DNA of 64,000 bases, taken from positions 1,233,901 to 1,297,900 of the forward strand of contig CAWHCD010000006.1 in the NCBI GenBank assembly GCA_963828015.1. Direction: 5' to 3'. This DNA is from CAVPUA01 sp963828015 (GTDB lineage: Bacteria > Actinomycetota > Actinomycetes > Mycobacteriales > Jatrophihabitantaceae). A program made the translations under genes and the position numbers. Numbering within the stretch: the first letter of the stretch is position 1; each line of letters starts with the position of its first letter. This document shows, one piece after another, positions 27,690 to 37,187 of the stretch. The notes below the pieces were generated by a model, which was given only the letters and a program-made list of their open reading frames with translations, made no database searches and had not been told where the DNA came from.

Positions 27690-27726
27690 GAGCGCCCCGT
27701 CCCTCTAGCCGGAGGACGGGGCGCTC
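27690..27726 (+). terminator. Transcription terminator hairpin
   Basis: Perfect 13-bp arms GAGCGCCCCGTCC (27690-27702) and complement (27714-27726), 35 bases after the membrane protein stop, followed by TTGCG. Confidence 0.75.
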
Positions 27727-27753
27727 TTGCGCCCCCGCGCAAGGTATATGCTA

Positions 27754-27769
27754 TCGAACGTACGTTCGA
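27754..27769. promoter_or_regulatory. Perfect 16-bp palindrome, orphan operator-like site
   Basis: TCGAACGTACGTTCGA is a perfect palindrome of TetR-operator size. It lies in the 567-base stretch (27656-28222) between the membrane protein and the solute-binding protein. No regulator gene is adjacent. The rest of this stretch holds the small ORF at 27804-27944 and otherwise nothing I recognise. Confidence 0.5.
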
Positions 27770-27803
27770 CCGTCAAGCGGCTCACGCCTCGCCCTGGAGG
27801 CGC

Positions 27804-27944
27804 TCAGTCGTGGAACCAGTGCCGTCCGCACCGCTCGCAGGTCGTCCCATCTGGAACCCGCACCGGCCGGTGGCCGGCCTGCTGACAGTGCCATCGGCTG
27901 AGCAGGCTCCTGCGCAATGAACCTCGAACCCTCGTGTGCGCCAT
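27804..27944 (-). CDS. 46-residue zinc-ribbon-like small protein
   Basis: Short frame from ATG 27944 with GAGG upstream. The product carries WHC, a spacer, then TTCERCGRHWFHD at the C-terminus, so the ligands Cys/His are CxxC plus nearby His residues, as in tiny zinc-ribbon proteins. Family unknown. It ends 35 bases from the palindrome at 27754, which would be downstream of it. Coding status rests only on the Cys/His pattern and start signal. Confidence 0.45.
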   Translation of the reverse strand: MAHTRVRGSLRRSLLSRWHCQQAGHRPVRVPDGTTCERCGRHWFHD

Positions 27945-28222
27945 CTCGTACCTCAGTTGTCTCCGCCGCGTTGCGGTATTGGTCCAATCATGCGCCTCTT
28001 ACCCAGAAACCGGGACTGCGACACCTCGCGTGCGGGCCGTGACAGCCGACGGCGGATCCTCGACCGGTCGGCGAAGGTCCGGCAGCAGACCGTTCTCGGC
28101 CCGGCGCTCGCAGTAGTCGACCGACCGGTCAATTGTTACGGATCCGTGTCCGACGAATCAGCCCGCATGCGCGAACATAAGCACGAGTTGTGAAAACTAA
28201 TACCACTGATTAGGGAGACGCA

Positions 28223-29644
28223 ATGCCCCAGGGAACACCCAATCGTCTGAGACGACGACCCGCTCTGGTGGCCGGCTTGGCGCTGGTCGCCGTCCTGTCC
28301 ATGGTTCTGAGTGCGTGTAGCAGCAGCAAGAGTTCCTCGTCGTCCTCGAGCAGCGCCAGCGGATCGTCATCGTCGGGTTCGACCGTCGCCAATGGCGGAC
28401 TGGGCGACCTCGGCAAGCCCTCCGGCGGTACCGACATCGGCCTGACCGCCACCACGATGCGCATCGCGATCATCGCTGACGTGGCCTCGCCGTTCCAGCC
28501 CGGCCTGTTCCAGGACTCCGTCGATGCCGTCAACGCCTGGGCCACTCTGGTCAACAACAACGGCGGGATCGCCGGCCGCAAGGTGACGGTGGACTTCATC
28601 GACTCCAAGTCCGACGCCAACGCCGCCCGTGCGGGAATCATCCAGGCCTGCTCGCAGGACTTCGCGATGGTCGGCACGTTCGCGGTCGTGTTCCCGACCG
28701 CCGCCGATATGGCCGCCTGCAAGAACCAGGCCGGACAGGCGCTCGGCCTTCCGGACATCGCCGCCGCGGCCACGAGCCCGGCCGAAGGCTGCAACGCCAC
28801 GACCTACACCATCAACGGTCAGGCGGTCTTCTGCGCCGGACAGGGGCAGACCCCGCAGCCCTACCAGGTCCAGATCGGTGAGTACCTGCACTTCATGTCG
28901 ATCGACCCGAGCGTGCACGGAATCATGCTGGCCTCGACGGACACCCCGACGGTGACGCATACCAACGTCGCCACCTGGGACGCGGCCAAGGCCCAGGGCT
29001 TCAAGGCCGACGGGCAGGGCGTGTACCTTACGGCCTCCGCCGCACCGCAGAGCGCGCTGACGCCTATCATCCTGGCGGCCAAGAAGTACCAGTCGACGCT
29101 GATCTACAACGAGGTGCTGTCCACGACGGTCATCTCGCTGCGTCGCGAGGCCGCGTTGCAGGGTCTGACCTCGGTCAAGTACTGGCTGTGCCACATCGGC
29201 TGCTACGACAACAAGGTCCTGGCCTCCGCGCCGGCATCGATGGAAGGCGTCTACTCGCAGATGAACTTCCTGCCCTTCTACACCGAGGGTGCGTCCAACC
29301 CGTCGCTGAACGCGTTGATCACCCAGCTCGGCGGTGACGCCAACAAGACCAACGCCTACGGTGTCGACGCGTGGATCGCCGCCATGGTGTTCCAGGACGC
29401 CGTCGTCAAGGCCGCCGCAACCGGGACGCTGGACCGCCAGACCCTGCTCACGGCGTTGAGCACCACTCATGACGAGACCGCCCACGGCATCGTCGGCACC
29501 ACCGATATCGGCAAGAAGGTGCTCAGCCCGTGCTTCCTGCTCTCGCAGGTCAAGGACGGCAAGTGGCAGCGCGCCTACCCGACCCAGGTCGGAACGTTCG
29601 ACTGCAACAGCAAGAACGTGCAGATCAGCTCGTACTCCGCCTGA
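28223..29644 (+). CDS. Branched-chain-type ABC transporter substrate-binding lipoprotein
   Basis: A 473-residue periplasmic-binding-like protein of the LivJ/urea/amide group. It has an N-terminal Arg cluster, hydrophobic stretch and lipobox LSAC, so it should be anchored outside by the Cys, and then a long Ser linker. The binding domain begins at TTMRIAIIADVASPF and includes VNNNGGIAGRKVTVDFIDSK, the family hallmark. Several cysteines (CSQDF, CKNQ, CNATT, CHIGC) suggest disulfides. No permease or ATPase genes are next to it, so the transporter must be elsewhere. Such orphan binding proteins are common next to aromatic or steroid catabolism genes in actinomycetes. Confidence 0.85.
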   Translation: MPQGTPNRLRRRPALVAGLALVAVLSMVLSACSSSKSSSSSSSSASGSSSSGSTVANGGLGDLGKPSGGTDIGLTATTMRIAIIADVASPFQPGLFQDSVDAVNAWATLVNNNGGIAGRKVTVDFIDSKSDANAARAGIIQACSQDFAMVGTFAVVFPTAADMAACKNQAGQALGLPDIAAAATSPAEGCNATTYTINGQAVFCAGQGQTPQPYQVQIGEYLHFMSIDPSVHGIMLASTDTPTVTHTNVATWDAAKAQGFKADGQGVYLTASAAPQSALTPIILAAKKYQSTLIYNEVLSTTVISLRREAALQGLTSVKYWLCHIGCYDNKVLASAPASMEGVYSQMNFLPFYTEGASNPSLNALITQLGGDANKTNAYGVDAWIAAMVFQDAVVKAAATGTLDRQTLLTALSTTHDETAHGIVGTTDIGKKVLSPCFLLSQVKDGKWQRAYPTQVGTFDCNSKNVQISSYSA

Positions 29645-29661
29645 TAGTCACCGCCCGAACG

Positions 29662-29705
29662 ACAGCGGCCCTTCCCGGTTCCTCGGAGCTGGGAAGGGCC
29701 GCTGT
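29662..29705 (+). terminator. Rho-independent terminator
   Basis: Perfect 15-bp arms ACAGCGGCCCTTCCC (29662-29676) and complement (29691-29705) followed by TTT, 18 bases after the solute-binding protein stop. Confidence 0.85.
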
Positions 29706-29764
29706 TTCGACTACTGGGACGGCGCGATTGACTCGCTACCCCGACAACGACCACTATCCATGCC

Positions 29765-30223
29765 ATGCCAATTTCGTTCTTCGACTTCCGCGACGGCCAG
29801 GGGTGGGAGCCGATCACCTTCGACGCCGATGACCCCAACAACTACTGGGACGACAACGGGGTCATCAGAGCCCTCGAGGACGCCCCGTTCAACTTCGGCG
29901 CGACCCTCAACGGCGCCCTGGAACACTCGACCAAGGTCGAGACCGCGTTCCAATGGCGCGGACGGCAACTGGCCCCCGGACGCACCCTGCCCACCCACCA
30001 CCACAACGTCCGCCAACTCATGATCATCGTGGCCGGCACCGTGACCGTCCACGCCGCCGGAGAAACCCTCACCCTGGGCGAAGACGAGTTCTGGATCGCT
30101 GAAACCGGAGTCCCCTACAGCCTCACCGCCGGACCCGAAGGCGTCATCTACCTCGAATCCTGGGACGCCCCACTCACCACGATCGAGTACTACTGGCACG
30201 ACGACGCCGCCTGGTCGCGCTGA
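29765..30223 (+). CDS. Cupin-domain protein
   Basis: A 152-residue single-cupin protein. The metal-binding motif 1 is LPTHHHNVRQLMIIVAGTVT (His residues near 88-90) and motif 2 follows after GEDEFWIAETGVPYSLTAGPEGV. The N-terminal 60 residues (FDFRDGQGWEPITFDADDPN) are family-specific. Such proteins act as small dioxygenases, isomerases or sensors; the reaction is unknown. It is followed 48 bases later by a SnoaL-like gene, so they probably share a transcript. Confidence 0.75.
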   Translation: MPISFFDFRDGQGWEPITFDADDPNNYWDDNGVIRALEDAPFNFGATLNGALEHSTKVETAFQWRGRQLAPGRTLPTHHHNVRQLMIIVAGTVTVHAAGETLTLGEDEFWIAETGVPYSLTAGPEGVIYLESWDAPLTTIEYYWHDDAAWSR

Positions 30224-30271
30224 TCCGCCGGCGGGCGGGCCGCGAGTCCAGCTCACTCATCGGAGCATTCG

Positions 30272-30706
30272 TTGTCCTACGACGCGCAGTTCATAGCCGA
30301 CTACATCGAGATTTGCCAGCTGTCGGCGCGGTACAACCAGCTCTCCGATGCCGCTGATGGCGTTGAGTACGCGAAGCTGTTCGTCCCGGACGGCATCTGG
30401 GAGAGCGGGCCCCCGCACGCGCAGATGCGGGCGGTGGGTACCGAGGCCCTGGCGGCGAACTGCGCGGCCATGGGCAGCGGCATCGTGCACGTGACCTGCA
30501 ATCCCTACATCGAGGTCGATGGCGACCGCGCGACCCACACCTGCAAAATGATCATCTACACAGGTTCGCCGGACAAGACGTCCAACGATTTCATCGGCAC
30601 CGGCCGCTATACCGACGAACTGGTTCGCACGCCGGACGGCTGGCGGTTCACGATCCGACGCTCCGTCATGGACAAGGAGATGCCCGCGCCGCCAGCATCG
30701 GCCTGA
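30272..30706 (+). CDS. SnoaL-like / NTF2-fold protein
   Basis: A 144-residue alpha+beta barrel protein of the SnoaL-like group: helix with QLSARYNQLSDA, then the strand pattern YAKLFVPDGIWE, GIVHVTCNPYIEVDGDRATH and RYTDELVRTPDGWRFTIRR. Members are polyketide cyclases, ketosteroid isomerase-like or dehydratase enzymes. The start is TTG at 30272 with GGAGC upstream. The MFS exporter begins 16 bases after the stop. Confidence 0.75.
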   Translation: MSYDAQFIADYIEICQLSARYNQLSDAADGVEYAKLFVPDGIWESGPPHAQMRAVGTEALAANCAAMGSGIVHVTCNPYIEVDGDRATHTCKMIIYTGSPDKTSNDFIGTGRYTDELVRTPDGWRFTIRRSVMDKEMPAPPASA

Positions 30707-30722
30707 TGGTAGACAAGGACCC

Positions 30723-32204
30723 ATGCCAGCCCTGCGGTTGCGGTCCACCCGGACCAGCGCGCGAACGACCGTGGCGGCGTCGCGGTCCAAGGGCGTCGCC
30801 CTCGGCGTCATCCTCACGATCCAGCTGATGATGGTGCTCGACGGAACCGTCGTGAACATCGCGCTACCAGAGATCCAGGGCGCGTTGGGCTTCTCCGCCA
30901 CGAACCTGTCGTGGATCGTCAACGCCTACACGCTGGCCTTCGGCGGGCTGCTGCTGTTGGGCGCGCGGGCCGGCGACATTCTGGGCCGGCGACGGGTACT
31001 AATCGCCGGCATCACCGTATTCACCCTGGCCTCCCTGATCGGCGGGCTGGCCGGCTCCCCCGACATGCTGTTGATCGCCCGGACTGCGCAGGGGGTCGGA
31101 GCCGCGCTGGCCTCACCGTCCGCGCTCGCCTTGCTCATCACTACGTTTCCTGCCGGTCTGGAGCGGGCGCGCGCCATCGGCTACTACAGCATGGTCTCGA
31201 TCGGTGGATCGGCGCTGGGCCTGATTCTCGGCGGGGTGCTGGTCGAATGGGCGTCCTGGCGCTGGGTGTTCTTCGTCAATGTGCCCATCGGCGTCGCGCT
31301 GGTGGCCGTGGCCGGCTTCGTGCTCGCCGAGACTCCCGGGCACGCGGGCCGATTCGATCTGGGCGGCGGCCTGACCTGCACCCTCGGGATGACCGCATTG
31401 GTCTACGCGTTCGTTCGGGTACCCAGCGACGGTTGGGGCGATCCGATCACGATCGCTGCGTTCATCGCCGGGATCGGCTTGCTCATCATCTTCGTCCTGC
31501 TCGAACGTCGCGTCTCCTCTCCGCTGGTGCCGTTGGGACTGCTCGCTGATCGCAACCGGGCCACCTCCCTGGTGGCTCGGTTGATGCTCGTCGCGGGTTC
31601 GACCGGAATGATGTTCTTCCTGGGCTTGTATCTGCAGGAAGTCCGCGGGTACAGCCCGGCCGTGACCGGGCTCGCCTTCCTGCCGCTCATGGGATCTCTC
31701 ATGATCGCCGCTCGGCTGGCGCCCCAACTGCTGAAGCGCCTGCCCGCGCGGCCGGTGATGGTCGGTGGGATATCGGCGGTCGCCGTCGGTCTGCTGCTGC
31801 TCAGCCGGATCAGCGCCAGCAGCAGCTACTCGTCGCTGCTGACCTCGATGATCCTCTGCGGTGCCGGCAGCGGGCTGGCCTTCGTCCCCTTGAGCATCGT
31901 CGCCATCGACGGTGCCCCCGACCGCGATGCGGGAGCGATCTCGGGTCTGCTGAACACGATGCAGCAGGTCGGCTCGGCCCTGGGCCTGGCCGTGCTGGTC
32001 ACGGTGTTCGGCGCCGCCAGCAACAACGCCTCGTCGATCGAGGGGTCGGCCGTCCAACAGGCCCAGCACGCGTTCATCGTCGGCGCCAACCAGGTCTATC
32101 TCGTGGCGGCGGCGATCCTCATCGCCTGTGCCATCCTGGTCGCCGTGGTCATTCGCGCCCCCGCGCGCGGTGCCGCGATCGAGGCCCCACCGGCGATGCA
32201 TTGA
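30723..32204 (+). CDS. MFS exporter, DHA2 (EmrB/QacA) family
   Basis: A 493-residue 14-helix transporter, third DHA2 protein in the window. Helix 1 holds MVLDGTVVNIALPEIQGALG, motif A is LLGARAGDILGRRRVL, motif C is GSALGLILGGVLVEWASWRW. It follows the cupin and SnoaL-like genes by 16 bases, so it may export the product of that small cluster. A 142-base spacer with no clear signal follows. Confidence 0.87.
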   Translation: MPALRLRSTRTSARTTVAASRSKGVALGVILTIQLMMVLDGTVVNIALPEIQGALGFSATNLSWIVNAYTLAFGGLLLLGARAGDILGRRRVLIAGITVFTLASLIGGLAGSPDMLLIARTAQGVGAALASPSALALLITTFPAGLERARAIGYYSMVSIGGSALGLILGGVLVEWASWRWVFFVNVPIGVALVAVAGFVLAETPGHAGRFDLGGGLTCTLGMTALVYAFVRVPSDGWGDPITIAAFIAGIGLLIIFVLLERRVSSPLVPLGLLADRNRATSLVARLMLVAGSTGMMFFLGLYLQEVRGYSPAVTGLAFLPLMGSLMIAARLAPQLLKRLPARPVMVGGISAVAVGLLLLSRISASSSYSSLLTSMILCGAGSGLAFVPLSIVAIDGAPDRDAGAISGLLNTMQQVGSALGLAVLVTVFGAASNNASSIEGSAVQQAQHAFIVGANQVYLVAAAILIACAILVAVVIRAPARGAAIEAPPAMH

Positions 32205-32346
32205 CGCTTGCAGTGTGCCGCAGTACGTTGGATGCCGGTGGAACTCCAGTGTCATATCTGGACCTTGAGTGCCACGAGTGATCGCCTGTCCGCCGGACGG
32301 CGGACTCTATGCTCAAGATCTGATCGGCAACGAAAGGTAGTCGTCC

Positions 32347-32901
32347 ATGGCTCACGCGGTTCTGCTGCACCCGCTCGTCGCGTATTCCGGCAACCAGCAC
32401 AACCACGTGATTGCCGCGCTCAATGAGCGGCTGCTGCGCACCGACATCACCCCGCATCGCTTCGACTTCTCCTCGGCCGCCCAGTCCGCGGCGCAGGAAG
32501 AGACACTGGCGCAGATCGAGGCCTGTGACGGCCCGGTCGTGTTGATCGGCTACTCCTTCGGCGGCGGGGTGGCGGCCACCATCACCCACCCGGCGGTCAT
32601 CGGTTGGGCATTGATCGCGCCCGCTCTGGTGAGCTCGCAGTTCGTCTCGCCGGCGACGCCGTTCCAGCCGCCGCCCACGCTGCAGATCGCCGACGATCCG
32701 CGACCGAAGCTGGTCGTCCTGGCCGAGAACGACGCCTGGTTCGGTGCCGACGTGATCGATCCGCTCATCGCCGACTGGACTGCCTGCGAGCGGCAGACCG
32801 TGCCCTCAGCCGACCACTTCTTCGCCGCCACCACCGACGACGTCGCCGAGCGGGTCGTGCGGTGGGCCGTCGCCGCGGCGTCGAGCCCCGCCGCTTCCTG
32901 A
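32347..32901 (+). CDS. Small alpha/beta hydrolase
   Basis: A 184-residue alpha/beta-hydrolase of the short dienelactone-hydrolase-like/KANL3-like group. Nucleophile Ser is in GYSFGGG, the acid is probably in LAENDAWFG, and the His is in SADHFFAAT. The oxyanion/N-terminal strand is AVLLHPLVAYSGNQHNH. It is short but complete for the class. Its 3' end converges with the flavin monooxygenase gene. Natural substrate unknown; an ester or lactone made by the neighbouring Baeyer-Villiger enzyme would fit but is speculation. Confidence 0.75.
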   Translation: MAHAVLLHPLVAYSGNQHNHVIAALNERLLRTDITPHRFDFSSAAQSAAQEETLAQIEACDGPVVLIGYSFGGGVAATITHPAVIGWALIAPALVSSQFVSPATPFQPPPTLQIADDPRPKLVVLAENDAWFGADVIDPLIADWTACERQTVPSADHFFAATTDDVAERVVRWAVAAASSPAAS

Positions 32902-32922
32902 ACCAGCCCTACCCGGGCCGGC

Positions 32923-34521
32923 TCAGGCCACGAACTCCTTGTAGTCACTGTTGATGGCCTCGTCGAACGCCGCCACCATCTTGGGCTTACCGCCTGGATT
33001 CAGCAGGAACTTGCGCACCTTCCCAGGGATGTTGGCCCCGTAGTACTGCCCGCGCTCCTGCATGGGAGAGTACTTGCGGAACTCCTCGATCATCGCCATC
33101 CACTCGTCCTGCGGGCGCTGCGGCACCTCGACGCGGCGGTGCCCGTGCTCGAGCGCGAACGCGATGGTTCGATGGACGAAGTCGACCTGGTCGCCGCCGT
33201 AGCGAGGGTTGTTGCCGGCGGCCCCGTGGGGCCCGCCCGGGAAGAACAGGTTGGGGAAGTTGTGGGTCATGACCCCGCCGAACGTCAGCGGACCGTCGGA
33301 CCAGTAGTCGTTCAACGCCAGCCCGTCGACGCCGCGAATCCCCATCGCCAGCATCGCCCCGGTGCCGAAGTCGAAGCCGGTCGCCCAGACGATGATGTCG
33401 AACTCGCGCAAGCCGTCAGTGGTTTCGATACCGGTCTCGGTGAGGCGCACGATCGGGGTGTCCCTGGTCGACACGAGCGTGACGTTGGGTCGGTTGAACA
33501 TCTCGTAGTAGCCATTGACGAACGGCGGGCGTAGGCCGGCGTAGAGATGATCGGTGGGAATCAGCCGGTCGGCCGTGGCTGGGTCCTCGACGATGCTGCG
33601 GATCTTCTCCGCCATGAAGCGGCACCACTCCGCGTTGGCCTCGGTGTTGAGCATCAGGTCGGTGTAGTTGCTGCTCAGTTTGGAGAATCCCGGAGCGGTG
33701 TTCCAGATCGTGTCGTAGAACGCCCACCGCTCTTCCTTGGTGTCCTCGAACGTCGCCCGGTTGTGCGGTTGGTGCAGGAACCCGCCCTGCGAGGCTTCCA
33801 GCTGCGAGCGGATCGACTCGTAGTTGGCCTTCAGATAGGCCTGCTGCTCCGAATCGATCGGATGGTTGTTCAGGGGCACGCACCACGAGGGCGAGCGCTG
33901 ATACACAACCACCGATGCCGCGTCCTCGGCGATGATCGGGGCGACCTGCACCCCGCTGCAGCCGGTGCCGATGACCGCTACGCGCCGGCCGGCGAAGTCG
34001 ACCCCTGCCTTGGGCCAGTGCCCCGTGTGATGGGCCAGGCCCGCGAAATCGTCGCGGCCCGGAAGGTCAGGGATCTGCGGGACGGACAGGACACCAGTCG
34101 TGTTCACGAGGAACTGCGATCGGATCGAGAAGCCGTCCTCGGTCTGCACCGTCCAGGTCGCGGAATCCTCGTCCCAGACGCAGGAGTTGACCCGGCTCTG
34201 GAAGCGGATCAACCGGCGCAGGTCGAACTTGTCGACCATGTAATTGAAGTAGCGCTCGGTCTCGGGCTGGGCCGCGAACTCCTCCGACCAGTCCCATTCC
34301 TGCCACAAGTCGGCGGAGAAGAGGTACCCGTAGGTATAGCTCTCGGAGTCGAAGCGGGCGCCGGGATAGCGGTTCCAGTACCAGGCTCCGCCCACGCCGG
34401 TCCCCTGCTCCAGCAACCGCACCGAATAACCGGCGGCATCGGCCAGATAAAGCTGATAGAGGCCCAGCACGCCGGCGCCCACGATCGTGATGTCGACGTC
34501 GGCCGAACGCGGCGCCGTCAT
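32923..34521 (-). CDS. Baeyer-Villiger-type flavin monooxygenase
   Basis: A 532-residue class B flavoprotein that inserts oxygen next to a ketone to form an ester or lactone, using FAD and NADPH. FAD motif IVGAGVLGLYQLYLADAAG, then GTGVGGAWYWNRYPGARFDS, the fingerprint FAGLAHHTGHWPKA (consensus F-x-G-x3-H-x3-W-P/D) and the NADPH motif VAVIGTGCSGVQVAPI are all present. The sequence resembles cyclohexanone and steroid monooxygenases. It is divergent from the MarR gene at 34576, which is a likely regulator. Confidence 0.9.
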   Translation of the reverse strand: MTAPRSADVDITIVGAGVLGLYQLYLADAAGYSVRLLEQGTGVGGAWYWNRYPGARFDSESYTYGYLFSADLWQEWDWSEEFAAQPETERYFNYMVDKFDLRRLIRFQSRVNSCVWDEDSATWTVQTEDGFSIRSQFLVNTTGVLSVPQIPDLPGRDDFAGLAHHTGHWPKAGVDFAGRRVAVIGTGCSGVQVAPIIAEDAASVVVYQRSPSWCVPLNNHPIDSEQQAYLKANYESIRSQLEASQGGFLHQPHNRATFEDTKEERWAFYDTIWNTAPGFSKLSSNYTDLMLNTEANAEWCRFMAEKIRSIVEDPATADRLIPTDHLYAGLRPPFVNGYYEMFNRPNVTLVSTRDTPIVRLTETGIETTDGLREFDIIVWATGFDFGTGAMLAMGIRGVDGLALNDYWSDGPLTFGGVMTHNFPNLFFPGGPHGAAGNNPRYGGDQVDFVHRTIAFALEHGHRRVEVPQRPQDEWMAMIEEFRKYSPMQERGQYYGANIPGKVRKFLLNPGGKPKMVAAFDEAINSDYKEFVA

Positions 34522-34575
34522 GAGGTCCTACCGAAGAACGGGACAGGTGAGGTCATAGTTCGATACCCTAACCTT

Positions 34576-35049
34576 ATGGCCGTCGAATCACATCCCCTCG
34601 AACCGGCCGTGCAGCCACGCACAAGCCCCAGTCGCGCAGCGGCCCGGATGGCCCGGCAGGTCGAACGAGCGCTGGACAACGTCGACCTGTCCCTCCCCCA
34701 GTACCGAATCCTCATGTTGCTCGACGAGGGTCCGACGGTCGCATCCGGTTTGGCCGACTATCTGGCCGTGAGCCGGCCGAGCGTGACGTCGGTCGTCGAC
34801 GGCTTGGTCAGTCGCGGTCTGGTGCAGCGCCGCCACGAGGACGACAGCGACCGGCGCCGGATCGGGCTCAGCCTCACCGCGGCCGGGCGGCGACTGCTCA
34901 CCCTGGCCGACCGCGCCGCCGATGCCCGCTTGCAGGAGATCGCCCAGCACCTCGAAGACCCCGAGCAGGTCGAGCGGGCCTTCGACGGTCTGGGCTTGTG
35001 GCTCGAGGCCTTGACGCGCCACCGCGACGCGCACCACGGGAGCAAGATA
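34576..35049 (+). CDS. MarR-family regulator, 3' end uncertain
   Basis: Winged-helix MarR regulator. Core: SLPQYRILMLLDEGPTVASG, recognition region LAVSRPSVTSVVDGLVSRGL, and wing QRRHEDDSDRRRIGLSLTAA. ATG 34576 lies 54 bases from the divergent monooxygenase start. As printed, its frame has no stop and runs into the ABC gene through AAGATAATG. A TAA overlapping the ABC ATG exists one frame over, so one inserted base near 35000-35047 is likely. I set the end at this TAA. It should control the ABC exporter, the monooxygenase or both. Confidence 0.75.
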
Positions 35050-37187
35050 ATGACCGCCACCGCCGAGATCCTCACGAGCGACTCGTCCTGGTTGCCGAGA
35101 CCGCCCGAGGCCCACTACCGCCCGCCGAAGGCCGGGATCGATCCCGATCGCGACAAGACGCTGGCTGCGCCGGGCGCTGCCCGTCGTGCAAGGCGCACCG
35201 AGTGCTGTTCATCACCTCGCTGGTGCTCTCCTTCGCCGGCTTGTTCCTGCAGGTCGAGATCCCGCTGCTGCTCGGCACGGCCGTCGACCGAGCCGTCATC
35301 CCGTTCGCGCAGCAGAGTCAGGCTGCCCGCAGGCCGAGCGGCTACCGGCCAGCCACTTCGAGCACATGCTGTACCACTACTTCGCGCTCATCGTCGGCGC
35401 TGGCCGCTGGTCGCCGGCGTGTGCTGGTACTTCTCGCGGCGGCTGCTGATGAACACCGCCTACCGGATCGAGTTCGACCTGCGCAACATCATCTACGACC
35501 ACCTGAGCCGGATGTCGTTCGGCTTCTACGACCGGGTGCAGTCCGGCCAGCTGATCTCGCGCGCCAACTCCGATATCCGCGCGGTGCAGATGTACCTGAT
35601 CTTCGGGCCGTCGATCCTGGTGCAGTGCCTGGTCGCCGTCGTGGCCTTCGGCTTCATGCTCTCGATCAACGTCGTGCTGGCCCTGGTGGCGATGGTGGCG
35701 ATGCCGTTCATCTACGTCATCAGCGTGCGGATGCGGAAGGTGCTCTTCCCGGTCTCGTGGCTGATCCAGTCCCGCCTGGCCGACGTGGCCACCATCGTCG
35801 ACGAGAACATCAACGGCGTCCGGATCGTCAAGTCGTTCGCGGCCGAGGGCCAGCAGCTCAACGCGCTGGCCCGGGCCGCGGAGAAGCTGCGGTGGGCCTA
35901 CGTCAAGGACGCCGACATCCGGGCCCGGTTCACGCCGCTGGTGCAGAACCTCTCGCAGGCCGGCCTGGCCCTGGTGATCCTGGTCGGCGGTTACCAGGTC
36001 GATCCACGACCACCTGCAGGTCGGCACCATCCTCACGTTCAGCTTCTGGATCGTCATGCTGCAGGCGCCGTTCCAGATGCTCGGCATGCTGATCATGCTG
36101 GGCCAGCGGGCCGCCGCCTCGGCGAAGCGGATCTACGAGGTGCTCGACGAGCAGCCGACCGTGGTCGATCGGCCCGGCGCGCTCGACCTGATCGAGTGCC
36201 GCGGCGACGTCAGCTTCGACTCGGTGACCTTCGCCTACGACGCCGACGGACCGCGACGTGCTCGACGGGTTCGACCTGCACCTGGCCCCGGGCGAGACGG
36301 TCGCCCTGGTCGGCCGGACCGGCTCGGGCAAGTCCACCGTCGCCCGGCTGCTCGATCGCTTCTACGACGTCACCGACGGGGCGGTCCGCGATCGACGGGC
36401 ACGACGTGCGGGACCTGACCCTGGCCAGCCTGCGGGCCCAGATCGGGGTCGTGCTCGACGAGCCGTTCCTGTTCTCGATGTCGGTCCGCGACAACATCGC
36501 CTACGGCCGGCCCGGACGCCGACTTCGCCGACATCGAGGCGGCGGCCCGGGCCGCCGGCGCCGACGGGTTCATCACCGGCCTGGCCGATGGCTACGACAC
36601 CGTGGTCGGCGAGCGGGGCTACACGCTGTCGGGCGGGCAGCGCCAGCGCATCGCCATCGCCCGGACCCTGCTGGTCAACCCGCCGATCCTGGTGCTGGAC
36701 GACGCCACCAGCGCCATCGACGTCAAGGTGGAGCAGTCGATCCACCGCAATCTCGAGGCGCTGATGGAGGGACGGACGACCCTGATCGTCGCCCACCGGC
36801 TGTCGACGATCAGCCTGGCCGACCGGGTGGTGCTGATCGACGGCGGCCGGGTGGTCGCCGACGGCACCCACCTCGAGCTGCTGGCGAGCACTCCCGCTGT
36901 ACTCGGAGGTGCTGGCCCAGGCCGAGGAGCTACGAGCTCGGCACGCGCCGGCCCACGAGGAGGCGATCTCGATGGCGATGATGGGTCGGCGGTGGCGGCG
37001 TGCGGCGGTCGCCTTCGGCGGCGGCCAGGGCCGGGCCGGCAATCCGGGCGGCGGCCTGCCGTTCGCCGGGGTGCCGTCGGAGATGCAGGCCGGCGTCGAC
37101 CTGCTGCTGGCCGAGGAGCCCGAGCTCGGCGATCCGGAGATCGAGTTCACCCAGCAGCCGTCGGCCGCGGCGAGAGCCAGCGGCTGA
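35050..37187 (+). pseudogene. ABC exporter half (first), multiply frameshifted
   Basis: Type-IV ABC exporter of about 710 residues when frames are joined: ATG 35050, N-terminal SWLPRPPEAHYRPPKAG, six-helix domain, Walker A GRTGSGKSTVARLL, signature LSGGQRQRIAIAR and Walker B ILVLDDATSAID (Asp at the catalytic position). Joining needs about eight single-base corrections (near 35161, 35188, 35325, 35401, 36001, 36255, 36389, 36513 and 36894), mostly extra G or C. No motif residue is lost, so error in the sequence is more likely than decay. The tail (GDPEIEFTQQPSA) runs toward the next ABC half, and the two may be one fused protein. Confidence 0.75.

Noticed and set aside
28330..28400. Ser-codon-rich stretch as a repeat or CRISPR-like array
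   Set aside because: It encodes the low-complexity Ser linker after a lipobox and has no regular repeat-spacer structure.
33547..36981. A single 1,144-codon plus-strand frame
   Set aside because: It joins the antisense of the monooxygenase, the MarR gene and part of the frameshifted ABC gene. Only the middle and later parts have real domains.
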